This document shows positions 61,380 through 64,000 of a stretch of 64,000 nt of DNA, one piece after another. The notes under the pieces were generated by a model that had not been told where the DNA came from, did not search any database, and was given only the letters and a program-made list of their open reading frames with translations. Origin of the DNA: Varroa destructor (taxonomy: Eukaryota > Arthropoda > Arachnida > Mesostigmata > Varroidae); assembly GCF_002443255.2 (NCBI RefSeq), contig NW_019211459.1, positions 18,262,253-18,326,252 on the forward strand. The letters are read 5' to 3'. A program made the translations under genes and the position numbers. Numbering within the stretch: position 1 is the stretch's first letter; the number at the start of each line of letters is the position of its first letter.

Positions 61380-61727
61380 ATGTGGCGGTCGCTGCTGAAA
61401 TGGACGTTCTACATGATACTCGTAGCTTTCGTAGCGCTAGCAGTAATTTCGCTTTTCGTCCTTATCACCACCGGCGCTGGACGGCCTGTCCCGGGTGAAA
61501 GAGAAAGCCGGCGTCTGACTACAGTGGAAACAATGGCGACGGCGGCGGCAGCCGCAATGGGATTCAGAGAAGGTTTCCTGTTTCTCAGACCGAAGGGGGG
61601 CCTAGCAGGTTCCATCAGCAGTCGAGCGTCAAGCGTTCTCGACCGCAAAACAGCGCTCACCAGAACGACAGCATCGCCAGCGGCAGCGACCGCGCTGTCA
61701 GCGGCGGAAGAGAAAACTTACATTTAG
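61380..61727 (+). CDS. Candidate first coding exon, single-pass membrane protein
   Basis: ATG at 61380 has G at -3 (GCAGCCATGTGG). The frame is 115 codons to TAG (61725-61727). Residues 1-8 (MWRSLLKW) are basic, residues 9-32 (TFYMILVAFVALAVISLFVL and following) form an uninterrupted hydrophobic helix, and a basic, Glu/Arg-rich stretch (RPVPGERESRR) follows. This is a type II signal-anchor layout, as in Golgi glycosyltransferases or sulfotransferases; the class is inference, since no catalytic domain is present. A run of Ala (about residues 52-58) and Ser/Thr/Ala-rich sequence make up the rest. A donor-like CGG|GTGAAA at 61495 could end the exon just after the membrane segment, which would explain the lower quality of the remainder. 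The opposite strand is also open but lacks the start context. Confidence 0.38.
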   Translation: MWRSLLKWTFYMILVAFVALAVISLFVLITTGAGRPVPGERESRRLTTVETMATAAAAAMGFREGFLFLRPKGGLAGSISSRASSVLDRKTALTRTTASPAAATALSAAEEKTYI

Positions 61728-61729
61728 GG

Positions 61730-64000
61730 GTCATAGTAACTTTGGCACGCCAACAATGGTCGGCAAAAGCTCCGCACTACAGCAAAGAACGGAATAACGG
61801 AAAGCACGTCCTTGCACCACGAGGCAGAAGAACTGCACAAATTGTCATGGCTGTTTTGTATTCCTGGGTATAGAGATAAGCAGCATACCTACACATAGAC
61901 ACACGCGAACACATAACATACATGCACACATTTTCTCTCACGCGATCATTTCTCATCCATGTCGAATGGTTGATATTCTAGTTAGCTACGGATCTCATCT
62001 GCGGAAAGAGGGAAGTCGCCATACACACACGTTCGGCTTCGCCGAAGAAATTAATTCTGGCGTTTATCAAGCTTCTTTGACGTAAAATAACTGCAAGATT
62101 TACTAGACTCTGTCAAATAATTTACAGAACAAATGAAGTAAATTTACAAAAATGATTTTCTAATCAAATCCTGTTTGTTGTCTGGTACCACGTGCATCCT
62201 TATTGCAATTGTCAAACAATCACGTCTTCCACAGGACTGGTCCTGAAAGGATGAAAGGAGCAAAATCTCTTCACGATCGGTTTTCGTGGGCACCGTACGC
62301 GGATCTTACTAGGTCATTAGTACAACTTGCCGCTGAATTTAATGCCGCTGACCTAAGTCCAAATGTCTTTTAAAAAAATCATTTTATGCGTTAGCATGCA
62401 CGTGCCTATTCCCATTAATTTAGATGCATTTTCCAGTTCTAGTATTAGTTTTTCAACAAAAAAAAACAATCTTTAACAGTCAATTTTGCTCACTCCAAGG
62501 CTCATTCCAAATGAGCCTGAATGAAGTTAGAATAAAGAACATTTTCCTTGTTCAGATAAAATTGAGTATGGTAAAAAGTGAAACAGGAGAGCTGAAGCTA
62601 ATAGGTCTACTATTTTACTCTGATACAGCAGTATTCAGAACAGGTCGGCATTTTTATTAACGCTCATTTCGCCAGTCAAACGAAAGCCATTCAAAAAGCA
62701 AGGCGCGGTCTGCTCAGGGTTTCTTGCGGGCACGGGCAACAGCTCGAGAGTCCCAGTTTTATTGTGTATAGGTTTTTTGCTAGGTCGATTTTTGTACGAC
62801 GCGCAAACCCTGATGTTGAGTCGTGTGCCTTCGCATCCTCAACCATTCCAATCTCCTAGTCTATAGTACATTGTTCGTTTGAGTTGCTAAAGGAGAAATA
62901 AGGATCTTATTCTACTCTCAACTAAATTGCTCTCTAGTACAACGCAGGAGCTAAGGACGATTTATGACGACAAAGTCTCAAATGAGCTCGACAATACACA
63001 TGGACTCCTGAGTGACAAAGAAGGAATCGAAAGAGTCATATAATTAAATTGACGCAAACACACAATATAGACAGCCCTGATATAGTTCAGTCAGCGGTGG
63101 CGGCATGGTTTATGTTTCGTGCGCAGAAAAAATCTCAATAAAAGTACATTTATTATACTTTTGAAAAAGCCAGTATCACTGAATAATACTGTGTGTACAA
63201 TTTGCGTATCTAAAGACGTTTTTCAGCTGTTGTTCGAAAGAGATGTACGTCGTTAACATGGAAATCATTGGATGAATTTACATAGATGATGCAATGCAGG
63301 CTCCGTGACACGGCCGATGGTAGTAACGCGGGCGGCCACAGTGTAACTAACGTCCGCGGCTACTCTGCGAGCCTCTTCGTGTATTTCGCTGTCTAAACTT
63401 CGTGAACCCGACATATGGAGATGTTTTTAGTGTATTATGGATAACAGGCCATAAGATACAGTTGTACCCTGTACCGTTTAGTTGGCGAGCAAACTCTAGG
63501 CCAAGCAAGATGGCGATAGGAAAACGAATCTCTTAATTCCCTAGAGCTCGCTTATTCGGCCTCATATCACTTCTGCGACCACGAAAGGCCAGGAATCGCC
63601 GGCCGGTGATGAATCACGCATTCCGTTAGATGAAAAATCTATATATCTGATATATAGTATAATATCGCTACGATCGACAACCAGAGCCTGGTCTTGAAAT
63701 AAACTCTTTGCAGACATATATCTAAAATACATGCTAAACGGTATAATCGCAGATACCCGTTGTTCGATTTATGGAAATTATCGCGTTCTGTTGTTTACAT
63801 AGGTTGTCATCCTGGCACTGAATTTGTTTTGTTCCAAAAAGTCCAGGAACAGGCATAGGCTGTATGAAATTTTGGACGAAATATCGAAAAATCAACCAAG
63901 AGATAAAAACGTCGAGCGAATAACAGAAAAAACTTGTATAGCACGTGTAATTCCGATTCTGACTAAGCGCTTTCGCCACGCTATAGAGTTTTTTTACGCT
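61730..64000. other. Non-coding stretch, nothing recognised
   Basis: No gene is supported. A 78-codon frame (62424-62660, +) and an 81-codon frame (63734-63979, minus) have no additional signals. If the 61,380 frame is a first exon, this may be its first intron. Confidence 0.5.

Overview
This is a eukaryotic, most probably arthropod, nuclear window. There are no long open frames, no ribosome-binding sites and no operons. It carries many di- and trinucleotide microsatellites, one candidate short intron with GT-AG ends that preserves the reading frame, and two decayed mariner-type DNA transposons. The base composition and a 70-base candidate intron would suit a mite or another compact arthropod genome, but nothing here fixes the species. 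Most short open frames are what chance would give in 64 kb. Coding calls below are made only where a second signal (splice sites, start context, membrane segment, in-phase joining) supports the frame, and their confidences are kept low.

Layout. 1-25 kb: relatively CpG-rich sequence with many trinucleotide tracts (CTG, TCG, CAT, CTA, AAG, GGT). It holds GC-rich islands at about 4.3-4.7, 8.9-9.3, 13.6-14.4, 17.9-18.3, 22.3-22.9 and 24.4-25.1 kb. The best gene candidate is at 13.63-14.35 kb on the + strand: two exons joined in phase across a 70-base GT-AG intron. Further exon-like frames lie at 9.14, 11.31, 17.9-18.3 (minus), 23.49 and 24.65-24.85 kb (minus). 25-44 kb: mostly AT-rich non-coding sequence, interrupted by a 195-base tandem duplication at 33.6-34.0 kb inside a 3'-end-like repeat.

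44-64 kb: two related mariner transposase relics, both reading on the minus strand (45.69-46.45 and 59.82-60.71 kb). They are frame-broken and share diagnostic segments. Between them lie a candidate minus-strand exon of about 159 codons (47.89-48.36 kb), GC-richer unplaced segments at 50.4-51.2, 53.0-53.5 and 55.9-56.8 kb, and a 37-base hairpin at 53.84 kb. At 60.9-61.7 kb a GC-rich leader is followed by an ATG frame starting with a clear membrane helix, which looks like a first coding exon.

No tRNA, rRNA, CRISPR array or complete retroelement was found. I did not find a clear new biological system. The points most worth a second look are the mariner pair with its adjacent 34-base palindrome, the in-phase spliced gene with an unexplained frame change, and the perfect or wobble-paired hairpins.
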